From the NCBI GenBank assembly GCA_934130405.1, contig CAKOXX010000015.1, positions 1 to 31,230 of the forward strand: DNA of 31,230 bases, in the 5' to 3' direction. This DNA comes from an uncultured Bacilli bacterium (GTDB lineage: Bacteria > Bacillota_I > Bacilli_A > RF39 > UBA660). Of this stretch, positions 7,251 through 14,824 are shown piece after piece. The number at the start of each line of letters is the position of its first letter. Position 1 is the stretch's first letter. Below the pieces are notes generated by a model. The model was not told the DNA's origin and made no database searches. It was given only the letters and a program-made list of their open reading frames with translations. The position numbers and the translations under genes were made by a program.

Positions 7251-8990
7251 ATGAAACAAAAAAAATATGGCTTTTTCTCAGCCTTTAGAGATTTATTTAG
7301 GTTTTCAAAGGAAGAAAATAAAAAAATGTACATAATAGGCATACTATTTATGATTGCATTTGTAGTAACATCTATGATATATAAAACTAGTTATTCAAAT
7401 TTAATAGCTAATATAATGAGTTTAAATTATGAAAAAGCAATAAAATTAGCGTTGCTGTGTGGCTTATTAAGAATTTTTTCAATAACTTATTTTCATAACC
7501 AATATAGAAAAGCAATTATTCAATCCGGAGAAGAAATATCAGCTAGTATACAAAAAAAGATATATTCAAAAATTTTGACACTTTCAATAAGTTCTTTTGA
7601 AAATATAAAATCTGGAAAAATTTTCACAACAATTAAAGCAGCAGATAGTGGAATGATGAGTACGATAAGTTCATTACTACAAGAAAGTGCTTATTGTTTT
7701 ACTTCTGCTATAATGTTATTAATAATATTTTTTATAGATTATAAAGTGGGCATTGTAGTTACTACAGTGTCAGTTTTAAGTTTGAGCTTATTTAAAATAC
7801 AATTAGATAAGTCCAAGAAGTATTTATATGATGAATTTGAATATTCAGATAGCTATTCAACTTTAATCAGTGAAACGACTAAGGGAATAAGAGAAATAAA
7901 AGCCTTAGATTTAAAAAATAAGTGCTATAATTTTTTTGAAGATGATATAGATAATTTAAAGAAAGTTAGAACAACAAGAAGATTGCTAGGTAAGAATGTA
8001 AATACAGCAAAATGGACAATAAGAATTATTGGCGATACGATAGTAATATTATATATAATTAATCAATTAAAGCTCTCATCAATATCAGTGGAAACAGCAA
8101 TGTTACTTATAACTTATATGAATAACATTATCGATGACGTTTTTCATAGAATAATCGAGCATGATTTTGGAATCTCTGAATTTACCGCTAATATGCTAAG
8201 AATAAAGTCTTTATTAGAGGATAACAAATTAGAAAAAGAAAAATTTGGTAAAAATAGTTATAATGATATTATTGGTAATATTGAATTTAAAAATGTTATA
8301 TTTTCATACAATGATGTGAATGATAATGTCTTAGATAATGTATCATTCAAATTCAAAAGTAAGAAAAAGAATGCAATAATTGGAATGTCTGGTTGTGGAA
8401 AAACTACAATATTTAAATTATTATTAAAACAGTATAGTAACTATTCCGGAAACATATTAATAGATAATCATAATATAAAAGACTTTTCGGAAAAGTCTTT
8501 AAGAGATACTGTTACAATTGTTAATCAAGAACCTGTGTTATTTAATATGACAATAAAAGATAATCTTTTGATGGTTAATGAAAAAGCAACAGATGAGGAG
8601 ATAAAAAAGGCATGTAAACTTGCTAATATTGACGACTTTATTAATACATTACCTAATAAATATGATGAGATTATTGAAGAAAATACAACTAATTTATCTG
8701 TTGGTCAAAAACAGAGAATTGCTATTGCTAGAGCAATACTGAAAAATACACCAATCATATTATTTGATGAAGTAACCAGTTCTTTAGATAAAAATAGTAA
8801 AAGAATAATAGAGAAAACTATTAATAAATTATCTGAAGAAAAAACCATTATAGTAATTGCACATACATTAGATAGCGTAGAAAATTACGATAATATAGTT
8901 ATTCTAAAAGATGGCAAGATAAAGGAACAGGGTAGTCATGATGAGTTAATGAAAATTAAAGGACTATATTTTAAAATGATTAATCTTTAA
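7251..8990 (+). CDS. ABC exporter, fused membrane and ATPase domains
   Basis: This 579-residue half-transporter has about six membrane segments in residues 25-310 (for example GILFMIAFVVTSMIY and AIMLLIIFFIDY) and an ATPase domain from about 345. ATPase motifs: Walker A GMSGCGKT (378-385), Q-loop NQEP, signature LSVGQ (482-486), Walker B IILFDE (Asp506, Glu507), D-loop SSLD and switch His in IAHT. All catalytic residues are present, so a working homodimeric or heterodimeric exporter is expected. The type I exporter family moves lipids, peptides or drugs; nothing here fixes the cargo. No C39 peptidase domain is fused at the N-terminus. It follows the phosphoesterase after a 287-bp gap, so it probably has its own promoter. 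Confidence 0.85.
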   Translation: MKQKKYGFFSAFRDLFRFSKEENKKMYIIGILFMIAFVVTSMIYKTSYSNLIANIMSLNYEKAIKLALLCGLLRIFSITYFHNQYRKAIIQSGEEISASIQKKIYSKILTLSISSFENIKSGKIFTTIKAADSGMMSTISSLLQESAYCFTSAIMLLIIFFIDYKVGIVVTTVSVLSLSLFKIQLDKSKKYLYDEFEYSDSYSTLISETTKGIREIKALDLKNKCYNFFEDDIDNLKKVRTTRRLLGKNVNTAKWTIRIIGDTIVILYIINQLKLSSISVETAMLLITYMNNIIDDVFHRIIEHDFGISEFTANMLRIKSLLEDNKLEKEKFGKNSYNDIIGNIEFKNVIFSYNDVNDNVLDNVSFKFKSKKKNAIIGMSGCGKTTIFKLLLKQYSNYSGNILIDNHNIKDFSEKSLRDTVTIVNQEPVLFNMTIKDNLLMVNEKATDEEIKKACKLANIDDFINTLPNKYDEIIEENTTNLSVGQKQRIAIARAILKNTPIILFDEVTSSLDKNSKRIIEKTINKLSEEKTIIVIAHTLDSVENYDNIVILKDGKIKEQGSHDELMKIKGLYFKMINL

Positions 8991-9124
8991 AATGTATATT
9001 ATATATTACTGGAGAATGTTTATTTGGCTAGTTTTTCTTCATTTTTGTGATTTTTTCTATACCCGTTTTCTTAGCTACTGAAATATATATTGATTTCAAA
9101 TAGACAGTAAATCTAATTAAATCT

Positions 9125-9241
9125 TTTAATTATCACATAAAGAATGCATTTTAAATCCAAGTAATTCACAAGACTTTTAAAGAAAAATATTACTTTTTTT
9201 TAAAAACTTAATTAAGCAGAACTATTAGTAACTACTGTCAT
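9125..9241 (-). pseudogene. Remnant of a paralogue of the 1039-1551 gene
   Basis: On the minus strand ATGACAGTAGTTACTAATAG (from 9241) matches the start of the 1039 gene (GTGAAAATAATTACTAATAA). Then come matches to its middle (AGACTTTTAAAGAAAA on the plus strand at 9171, against AGACTTTTGAAGAAAA at 1361) and to its later part (TTTAAATCCAAGTAATTCA at 9150, against TTTAAATCCAAGTAGTTCA at 1179). The order is the same, but large pieces between the matches are deleted and the frame is full of stops. This accounts for much of the 8991-9327 gap; nothing else was seen there. Confidence 0.65.
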
Positions 9242-9327
9242 ATTTAATCGTATTTTATATAAAATATGATAAACTATATATTAAAACTTATTGAAGTACT
9301 AAACAAAAAAATAAAAAGGAGAATCAA

Positions 9328-9783
9328 ATGAAAATTATAGAAGTCAAAGAAAGAAATAAAGAGTTAATTAATGAATTAGTCGATGTTTGGGAAGATTCAG
9401 TTATTAATACCCATACTTTTTTAAGTAGGGAAGAAATAAATTCTATCAAAGAATATGTACCAAATGCTTTAAAAGAAATAGAATATTTAGTAATTGCTAA
9501 ATCTTTAGAAAATGTTATAGTAGCTTTTATGGGAGTACAAGCTACTAAGTTAGAAATGCTCTTTCTAAGAAATAACGAAAGAAGAAAAAGTCTAGGAAAA
9601 GAGCTAGTTAAATATGGAATAGAGAAGTATCATCTAAATGAAGTGACGGTCAATGAACAAAATCCTAGTGCTAAAGGTTTTTATGAACATCTGGGGTTTG
9701 AAACTTATAAGAGAAGTGCAGTAGATGAACAAGGTAATAACTATCCGATTTTATATATGAAATTAACAAATAAAAGTCTTTAA
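9328..9783 (+). CDS. GNAT-family N-acetyltransferase, YjaB-like
   Basis: This single-domain GNAT protein of 151 residues has a good SD (AAAAGGAGAATCAA before ATG). It carries the YjaB-like pattern from end to end: VWEDSVINTHTFLS near the N-terminus, the acetyl-CoA loop region LRNNERRKSLGKELV (about 88-102, a variant of the usual R/Q-x-x-G-x-G/A), then VNEQNPSAKGFYEHLGFE (about 108-125) and RSAVDEQGNNYPILYMKL at the end. The family transfers acetyl from acetyl-CoA to an amine on a small molecule or protein; the acceptor is unknown. The second Gly of the CoA loop is present but the first is Ser/Lys-rich, so CoA binding may be weaker. It is a free-standing gene with a separate promoter behind it. 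Confidence 0.8.
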   Translation: MKIIEVKERNKELINELVDVWEDSVINTHTFLSREEINSIKEYVPNALKEIEYLVIAKSLENVIVAFMGVQATKLEMLFLRNNERRKSLGKELVKYGIEKYHLNEVTVNEQNPSAKGFYEHLGFETYKRSAVDEQGNNYPILYMKLTNKSL

Positions 9784-9800
9784 CTTTTTATAAAGTCTGT

Positions 9801-9806
9801 TATAAT
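9801..9806 (+). promoter_or_regulatory. -10 element for the 9836 gene
   Basis: A perfect TATAAT lies 30 bases before the ATG at 9836. The -35 is weak. Transcription would begin near 9813, which excludes the in-frame TTG at 9809 as start codon. Confidence 0.5.
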
Positions 9807-9835
9807 AGTTGGTTGAAAGCGAGGACAAATCAGTT

Positions 9836-10609
9836 ATGAATTATGAAGACTATTATAATCTAGGAGCTTTACGAGAAAAAGTACCAATCAAAAAAGACCA
9901 AAAAGTTTCTTTTGAAGTCTTAGCAAATTTTTTTGTTGCAACAGCAGAAAAATCGATGCTATTAGAAATGAATGATCCGACGACTGCCTTATTTCTTGAA
10001 TATGCAGCAAATAAAGGAACAGAAAAAGAAAAAATATTTAATCAATTATTAAAAGATTATAATTTTAATTGGCAATTTTCTATTCATAATGCTATTTATG
10101 AATTACTATTAACAGAGAAAGAAAAAAATGGAAAAGAAAGCCCTATGAATTGGCCTGGTATTAATTATATAGAAGGAAGCAACAATTGCTATATCTTAGA
10201 TACTGTTCTTGGTGATATTGAGGTTTATAAAGCTAGTGAAATTTTAAAAAATACCCCACATTATCATATCTTTAAGAAAAAATTATCAAGAATGTGTTAT
10301 CTTAGAACTTACGACTTTATAAGTGAAAGCGATGAGTATAAAGCAGTATTGTCTTATCAACCAGCTGTTTTTAATAATGGACATTATCATGCTTATCTAG
10401 AAAATGATGAGGCAGTTTTAGATATTGCAGCTAATGCTTTGTATTATTCTAAAGAGTCAGCTACTAAAGTATTAACTGGTGAAAAATTAGCAACCCTATC
10501 TTATGAACAAATAAATCAAGAATTTGATTCAATTAAAAGTATTTTTCCAGAAGAATATGCAAAAGATAAATTATTTACTTTGACTTTATATCATGATATG
10601 CATAGATAA
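9836..10609 (+). CDS. Hypothetical protein with a possible Cys-His-Asp/Asn site
   Basis: The product is not recognised by name; it has 257 residues. The frame opens at TTG 9809, but a TATAAT at 9801 means the mRNA starts after it, so ATG 9836 (preceded by GCGAGG) is used. The N-terminal half is helical (FEVLANFFVATAEKSMLLEM). The C-terminal half has MCYLRTYDF (Cys154), then GHYHAYLEND (His185) and VLDIAANALY (Asp196, Asn200). The spacing and the H-A/S-Y/F-L/V-E followed by D-xx-xN pattern resemble uncharacterised papain/transglutaminase-like Firmicute proteins, so a cysteine-protease-like fold is possible. This is inference from motif shape only. There is no signal peptide. The next gene starts 18 bases downstream behind AGGAG, so the two are probably one operon. 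Confidence 0.6.
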   Translation: MNYEDYYNLGALREKVPIKKDQKVSFEVLANFFVATAEKSMLLEMNDPTTALFLEYAANKGTEKEKIFNQLLKDYNFNWQFSIHNAIYELLLTEKEKNGKESPMNWPGINYIEGSNNCYILDTVLGDIEVYKASEILKNTPHYHIFKKKLSRMCYLRTYDFISESDEYKAVLSYQPAVFNNGHYHAYLENDEAVLDIAANALYYSKESATKVLTGEKLATLSYEQINQEFDSIKSIFPEEYAKDKLFTLTLYHDMHR

Positions 10610-10627
10610 AATTAGGAGAGTTAAAAA

Positions 10628-11716
10628 ATGAAAAAGTATAACATATGCGATCTTTATTTAGTAGAATCTTAAAAAAATGATAATATCTACTACTTAATTT
10701 GTAAATATAATGATTTTAAAGATAGTTATATCGAAGTATTAACTGATGAAAAAATATCAGTAACAAGTACTACTATGATAGAACCACTTTCCTCTTATTA
10801 TTCGCTATTTAATCATAAAACAGGAAAATTTTTAAAGTTAGATAAACAAGAATTATTAAGAAAAACTCTAGAAATTAATAGTGCTATTTGTTTAGTACCA
10901 GATAAAAAATCTTTAGATTATACTGATTCTGCTATAACTAACTCACTAATGGAACAAGCTATAAATAACTTCTTTCCGGAAGATGGTAATTGGTATAGTA
11001 GTTGCTTTGATAAACCAGAAGATTTAAATATGGAATACCTTCCTTGTCATTTGCAAAATGATTTATGGCTTGCTAAAATGTTAAAGAAAAATCAAAACTT
11101 ACTTTATCTTAGCACTGATAAAATTCTTGAATTTCTTAAAGATTCCAAGTTATTTCAAGAAAAGAGACATACTTATGCTCAAGAGGTTGTCAGATGGCAA
11201 ATTGATTGGATGGTAACTGGTGGTGAGAATTGGTTAGTAGATACAAGATATGGCGGAGAATTTATACGTTTTTCACCTCTTTGTGATATCGGTTTTCGTA
11301 AAGGAATAGTTGATACTTTAGAAGCAATCGGTATGGTTGAGGAAACCATCGAAGAAGGAATAGAGAAGAATGCTTCAATATGGCGTGAAAGACTTATGAA
11401 TAGAGCTTTCAATAATGAATTTGAACCTATATATCTAAGTTATAATAAAGATAAATTAGAAAAAGTTAATCCTGAATTTAGAGCTAATTGGTTAAAAATG
11501 CGTAGATACGAATATTATCAAGAACATAAAGATTCCGTTGATAAGTATGGAGTTGTTGAACCAGATATGTTATTATCAAAGCAGGAGATAGATGTCCTTC
11601 AAGAGTATTTAAACGAAGAACAACAAAAGAGAAAACTAGAAATTAAAAAATATCAAGAAGAAGGTACTACTAATGAATTAGATGTTAATAATAAAGTACT
11701 AAAACTAAAAATTTAG
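10628..11716 (+). pseudogene. Conserved-looking hypothetical gene interrupted by an in-frame TAA
   Basis: A good SD (TTAGGAGAG) precedes ATG 10628, which reads MKKYNICDLYLVES and then hits TAA at 10670-10672. The same frame continues as KNDNIYYLICKYNDFKDSYI and on without a break to 11716. The first Met after the stop (10775) has no SD, and the residues before it clearly belong to the protein, so the full gene is 362 codons with one nonsense codon at position 15. The remaining sequence shows no known motif. Features seen are VVRWQIDWMVTGGENWLV, YGGEFIRFSPLCDIGF, and a charged helical C-terminus (EYLNEEQQKRKLEIKKYQ). It is flanked by the 9836 gene and a UDG-like gene that starts one base after its stop. 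Either a recent pseudogene or a sequencing error. Confidence 0.6.
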
Positions 11717-11717
11717 T

Positions 11718-12254
11718 ATGGAAAGAAAAATGCAGCTGAGTCGAGATTTAAAGAAATGTCAAAATTGTGAACTATATAAAAATCAACTCCCATTACTAGA
11801 TGAATTAACTAAAAAAGATGTAATGTGGGTTGGTTTATCTGCTAAAAGGGTAGTAAATGGTGAAGAATCTCTACCATTAGCTAGAAATACTAATACAGGA
11901 AAAATAATAGAAACAATAGAATTAGAACTTAAAGAATATTCTTTTTATAAAACCAATTTAGTTAAGTGTTTACCCTTAGATAGTAATAAAAAAATAAGAT
12001 ATCCAACTAAGATGGAAATAACTAAATGCTTAGATAATTTAATTTATGAAATAGAAATTGTTAAACCTAAAATAGTACTTCTATTAGGAAAGATAGTGTA
12101 TGATAATGTATACAAATATTGTAAAGATAATAAATTAGATGTTAGTAAACTTTTCTATATTGAACACCCGTCCTACATTTATATATATAAAAGAAAATAT
12201 CTAAAAGAATACATTGAAAAAGTAAAAAATTTAATCATTACTAAAGGAAAGTAG
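11718..12254 (+). CDS. Uracil-DNA-glycosylase-superfamily protein, divergent family-4 type
   Basis: The 178-residue protein has the cysteine layout of iron-sulphur family 4 UDGs: KCQNC (Cys14, Cys17), LVKCLP (Cys84) and ITKCLDN (Cys104). Other family elements are VMWVGLSAK (37-43), NTNTGKIIETIE (58-69), FYKTNLVKC, KPKIVLLLG (116-124) and a late EHPSYI (His150). Known family 4 enzymes excise uracil from DNA. Here the usual GEAPG active-site motif is replaced by VGLSAK, so activity on uracil is uncertain and another substrate or a nuclease-like role is possible. ATG 11718 begins one base after the previous stop and has no SD; ATG 11730 is an alternative four codons in. Translational coupling would explain the missing SD and would suffer from the nonsense codon upstream. 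Confidence 0.7.
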   Translation: MERKMQLSRDLKKCQNCELYKNQLPLLDELTKKDVMWVGLSAKRVVNGEESLPLARNTNTGKIIETIELELKEYSFYKTNLVKCLPLDSNKKIRYPTKMEITKCLDNLIYEIEIVKPKIVLLLGKIVYDNVYKYCKDNKLDVSKLFYIEHPSYIYIYKRKYLKEYIEKVKNLIITKGK

Positions 12255-12274
12255 ATTAATACTTTCTTTAATTT
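12244..12274 (+). terminator. Probable rho-independent terminator
   Basis: A stem of about ten pairs (12244-12253 with 12260-12269, one G-T) around GATTAA is followed by AATTTT. It overlaps the stop codon of the UDG-like gene and separates it from the next promoter. Confidence 0.5.
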
Positions 12275-12288
12275 TGTCTTCATTTAAA

Positions 12289-12317
12289 TTGCTATTTTTA
12301 TTCTGCTATGGTATAGT
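12289..12317 (+). promoter_or_regulatory. Promoter of the CHAP effector cassette
   Basis: TTGCTA (12289-12294), a 17-base spacer and TATAGT (12312-12317). It is followed by AGGAG before ATG 12368, so the 5' leader is about 45 bases. Confidence 0.55.
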
Positions 12318-12367
12318 TAACTTATAGATAAGGTAAACTTATTTTAACTAAATAATAGGAGTAATAA

Positions 12368-13114
12368 ATGAAAAAAGAAGAATATTTAAGTGAAGAAAAA
12401 TATCAAAAAAATAAGAAAAAGATAATAACTAGTTCTTTAGTAGTATTAATAATTGGTCTTCTTCTAGGTGGTAGTATTATAGGAGTAGGGTTAGTTAAAC
12501 AAAATAAAATTAATAATAACTATTCTACTAGTAGCAAGAATCAATTAACTGAAAAATTAAAAGAAGAAAAGCAAAAACTTATTGCTAATAAAGAAACATT
12601 AGAAGAAAAAATAAAACCAGTTGAAGATGAAATTGAATCCTTAGAAAGAACAACTTTTAATGGATTTGATGCTGCTTATTATGAGCGCCAAGATAAAATT
12701 AAAGACTTGGAAAAAAGTATTAAAGAAGATAAAGAAGCCATAGAAGCGATTGATAAAGCACTATCTAGTACTTTTTCTTCTTGTGAATTATTAATCTCTG
12801 ATAACACTTATACAGAAAATTATTGCTCAATAAAAAAACAACTAGATGATATAAATGATGAATTCAATAAAAAACAAGCATCATTTAGCTGTATTCCTTT
12901 CTATATGTTTGGTGGTTTTATAATTGTTGCTTCTTGTATGATTGCAGGGTCTATTTATACTTTTGCTAAACGAAGAGAAATATTAGCATTTAGTGCGCAA
13001 CAGGTAATGCCAGTGGCACAAGAAGGAATCGATAAGATGGCACCAACAATGGGAAATGTTGCTAAAGAAATAACAAAAGGAATAAAAGATGGTTTAAAGG
13101 ATGAAGAAAAATAG
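12368..13114 (+). CDS. Two-TM coiled-coil membrane protein of the CHAP cassette
   Basis: The 248-residue protein has a Lys-rich N-terminus, then a hydrophobic segment (about 19-43, IITSSLVVLIIGLLLGG), a long charged coiled coil (about 55-125, QLTEKLKEEKQKLIANKE and KIKDLEKSIKEDKEAIEAID), a region with three Cys (139-178), a second membrane segment (about 174-197) and a cytoplasmic tail ending in charged residues. The topology suggests a loop with the coiled coil outside the cell and both ends inside. The SD is AGGAG. It begins a tight, same-strand run: the next gene is 19 bases downstream. A role as anchor, chaperone or export partner of the WXG-CHAP protein is inference from position and topology; no named family was recognised. 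Confidence 0.65.
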   Translation: MKKEEYLSEEKYQKNKKKIITSSLVVLIIGLLLGGSIIGVGLVKQNKINNNYSTSSKNQLTEKLKEEKQKLIANKETLEEKIKPVEDEIESLERTTFNGFDAAYYERQDKIKDLEKSIKEDKEAIEAIDKALSSTFSSCELLISDNTYTENYCSIKKQLDDINDEFNKKQASFSCIPFYMFGGFIIVASCMIAGSIYTFAKRREILAFSAQQVMPVAQEGIDKMAPTMGNVAKEITKGIKDGLKDEEK

Positions 13115-13133
13115 AAAGCGGAGATGAAAGTAA

Positions 13134-14303
13134 ATGGCAGAAGTCAGTGTAACAGGAATTAATGAATATAGTGATGAACTTAAAGGAATTGCTAATAAAT
13201 TAAAAGATGCTTTAAGTCAGATTGAAGCTGATATAAATGAATTAAGTGCTGCAGTTGCAACATTAGAAAGTTATAATGGTCAAGATGCTTCGGCTGTTAT
13301 GACAGAAACAATAAAAAGTAATAATGGTTTACTAGGCAGTATAGGTAGCATTATTGGGTGGGCTAAAGAAACAGTTCGTGTTTATAAGTATGTCTGGGAT
13401 ATCAATGTAAGTAATGGTGATATGACAAACTCTTTAGCTATTGTTAAAGATGCAGTTAGTAATGCTGAAACATTAGATTTATCGGGTGATGATTTAGCAA
13501 ATTTTGCTGTTATGTTAAATGGTTTTATTTCTTTAATTGAAAAAGAAATTCTTATTAATAGTCAATATGATCGAAAAAGTTTTAATGAATATAGCAGTCT
13601 TTCTGATTTGTTCTCTACTCTTAAAAAAAACGATACTACTGGTATTTGGCAAGAATATAAAGATACTTATAAATACTCTAAAGAACTTAAAAAGAAAGAT
13701 TTATTATACAACAAATATCGTACCCAAGAAGGAGAGGATGACTATGTAGATTTCTTACTTGATGAGATGGGAAATCATCGTATGACGACCGATGATAGAA
13801 ATACTAAATACGGAATATGGTATAACAATAAATATGGAGTAATGAGTAAAAATGATGCCTTTTGTGCGGCTGGAGTTTCCTATACTTTAGAATATACTGC
13901 TACAACAGGAATACTAAATCCTTATATAGGTGTTAGTGCAGGTGCAGCAGATGCAAAGGCGAAAGCTAAACAGGGAATAGGAACTTGGCATTATGCTAGT
14001 GATACTTCTTATCAACCTAAGCGTGGAGATATCTTCTATAAAGGTGGAGATCATACAGGTATTATTCTAGATAGTGATGAGAAATATATCTATACAATAG
14101 AAGCAAACACTGCATCGGATGAAGGCGTTAGTGGTTATGTCAATACGAGAATAAGGGAACGTAGTGGTAATGCTCCTTATATAACTGAGGGTGGTTATTA
14201 TTCTCCTCCTGTTGAGTTTAGTAATGCAAATGATTCTAGTATTACGCTTGATACTGATTATATAAATAAAAAATTAGGAATTCAAAATGGTGGTAACGAA
14301 TAA
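13134..14303 (+). CDS. WXG/LXG-like exported protein with C-terminal CHAP hydrolase domain
   Basis: This is a 389-residue two-part protein. Residues 1-190 are helical and resemble the WXG100/LXG type that type VII-like systems export (MAEVSVTGINEYSDELKGI, INELSAAVATLESYNGQDAS). The C-terminal part is a CHAP peptidase/amidase: NTKYGIWYNNKYG, DAFCAAGVSY with Cys244, PKRGDIFY, GDHTGIIL with His307, and TIEANT with Glu323 and Asn325. Cys-His-Glu is the CHAP catalytic triad. The usual WC before the FVS helix is FC here. Such domains cut peptidoglycan cross-bridges or the stem peptide. There is no Sec signal peptide, which fits export by a dedicated route. It lies between a membrane coiled-coil protein and a small helical protein, as in LXG toxin loci. 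It could act on the cell's own wall or on competitors. Confidence 0.75.
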   Translation: MAEVSVTGINEYSDELKGIANKLKDALSQIEADINELSAAVATLESYNGQDASAVMTETIKSNNGLLGSIGSIIGWAKETVRVYKYVWDINVSNGDMTNSLAIVKDAVSNAETLDLSGDDLANFAVMLNGFISLIEKEILINSQYDRKSFNEYSSLSDLFSTLKKNDTTGIWQEYKDTYKYSKELKKKDLLYNKYRTQEGEDDYVDFLLDEMGNHRMTTDDRNTKYGIWYNNKYGVMSKNDAFCAAGVSYTLEYTATTGILNPYIGVSAGAADAKAKAKQGIGTWHYASDTSYQPKRGDIFYKGGDHTGIILDSDEKYIYTIEANTASDEGVSGYVNTRIRERSGNAPYITEGGYYSPPVEFSNANDSSITLDTDYINKKLGIQNGGNE

Positions 14304-14324
14304 TAGAAAGGTTAGGTCTTAAAG

Positions 14325-14606
14325 ATGGTAACAGTAGATCAAATAGAAGAAGAAATTGAAAAGATAAAGAGTGCAACTGATAAACTAAGAGAAAGTGTTG
14401 CGAACTTTAATAGTGTGTATGCTTCTGTTCACGATGTTGTTGATGGTTTAAGAATTGTTGCTAATACTAATGGTGGACACCGAAAGGCAGACCAAATTGC
14501 TGCTCTAGCAGATTTTGGTATTAGTACTAAAAAAATGGATAAGATTGTTACAGCAGCAGAGGAAGTTAATGTAACATATAACAAAAGAGAAGTAACTTTG
14601 AGCTAA
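14325..14606 (+). CDS. Small helical WXG100-like partner protein
   Basis: The 93-residue protein is almost entirely helical and acidic to neutral (EEEIEKIKSATDKLRESVAN, VYASVHDVVDGLRIVANTN), with a second helical pair at GHRKADQIAALADFG and KKMDKIVTAAEEV. It has no membrane segment or Cys. Size and helix-turn-helix layout resemble the small WXG100-like proteins that accompany LXG effectors; an immunity role is the alternative. An SD (AGAAAGG) precedes ATG 14325, and the gene starts 21 bases after the CHAP gene, so it is the last gene of this cassette. No terminator is obvious before the tRNA promoter. Confidence 0.6.
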   Translation: MVTVDQIEEEIEKIKSATDKLRESVANFNSVYASVHDVVDGLRIVANTNGGHRKADQIAALADFGISTKKMDKIVTAAEEVNVTYNKREVTLS

Positions 14607-14642
14607 AAAATAAAAAAAGTTGAAAAAATAAGTAAAAAAGAC

Positions 14643-14671
14643 TTGCAAAAGTCTAAAGATTATTATATATT
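14643..14671 (+). promoter_or_regulatory. Promoter of tRNA-Arg
   Basis: TTGCAA (14643-14648), a 17-base spacer and TATATT (14666-14671). Transcription would start about 7 bases before the mature tRNA. Confidence 0.7.
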
Positions 14672-14684
14672 AATAGTGTTGTAT

Positions 14685-14761
14685 GTCTCAGTAGCTCAGC
14701 TGGATAGAGCATCGCCCTTCTAAGGCGAGTGTCACGGGTTCGAATCCCTTCTGGGACACCA
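14685..14761 (+). tRNA. tRNA-Arg (anticodon TCT)
   Basis: A 77-base cloverleaf. The acceptor stem is GTCTCAG with CTGGGAC and a discriminator A, and CCA is encoded (14759-14761). The D arm is GCTC...GAGC. The anticodon stem is TCGCC/GGCGA with loop CTTCTAA, giving anticodon TCT, which reads AGA, the commonest Arg codon in this window. The T loop is TTCGAAT; its stem ACGGG/CCCTT has one C-T mismatch. Confidence 0.93.
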
Positions 14762-14771
14762 TTATTGATTT

Positions 14772-14804
14772 AAAAAGCACTTTTCTATTGAAAGTGCTTT
14801 TTTG
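14772..14804. terminator. Terminator between tRNA-Arg and convergent ftsW
   Basis: AAAAAGCACTTTTC, a short loop, and GAAAGTGCTTTTTT form a strong hairpin with T-runs in both directions. It can stop the tRNA on the plus strand and ftsW on the minus strand. Confidence 0.85.
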
Positions 14805-14824
14805 TTCCGTGAAACTCTTAATGA

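Noticed and set aside
11179..11412. 77-codon minus-strand ORF
   Set aside because: Complement of the interrupted hypothetical gene, with no SD and no motif.
13537..13749. 70-codon ORF inside the CHAP gene
   Set aside because: Different frame within a well-supported gene, with no SD.
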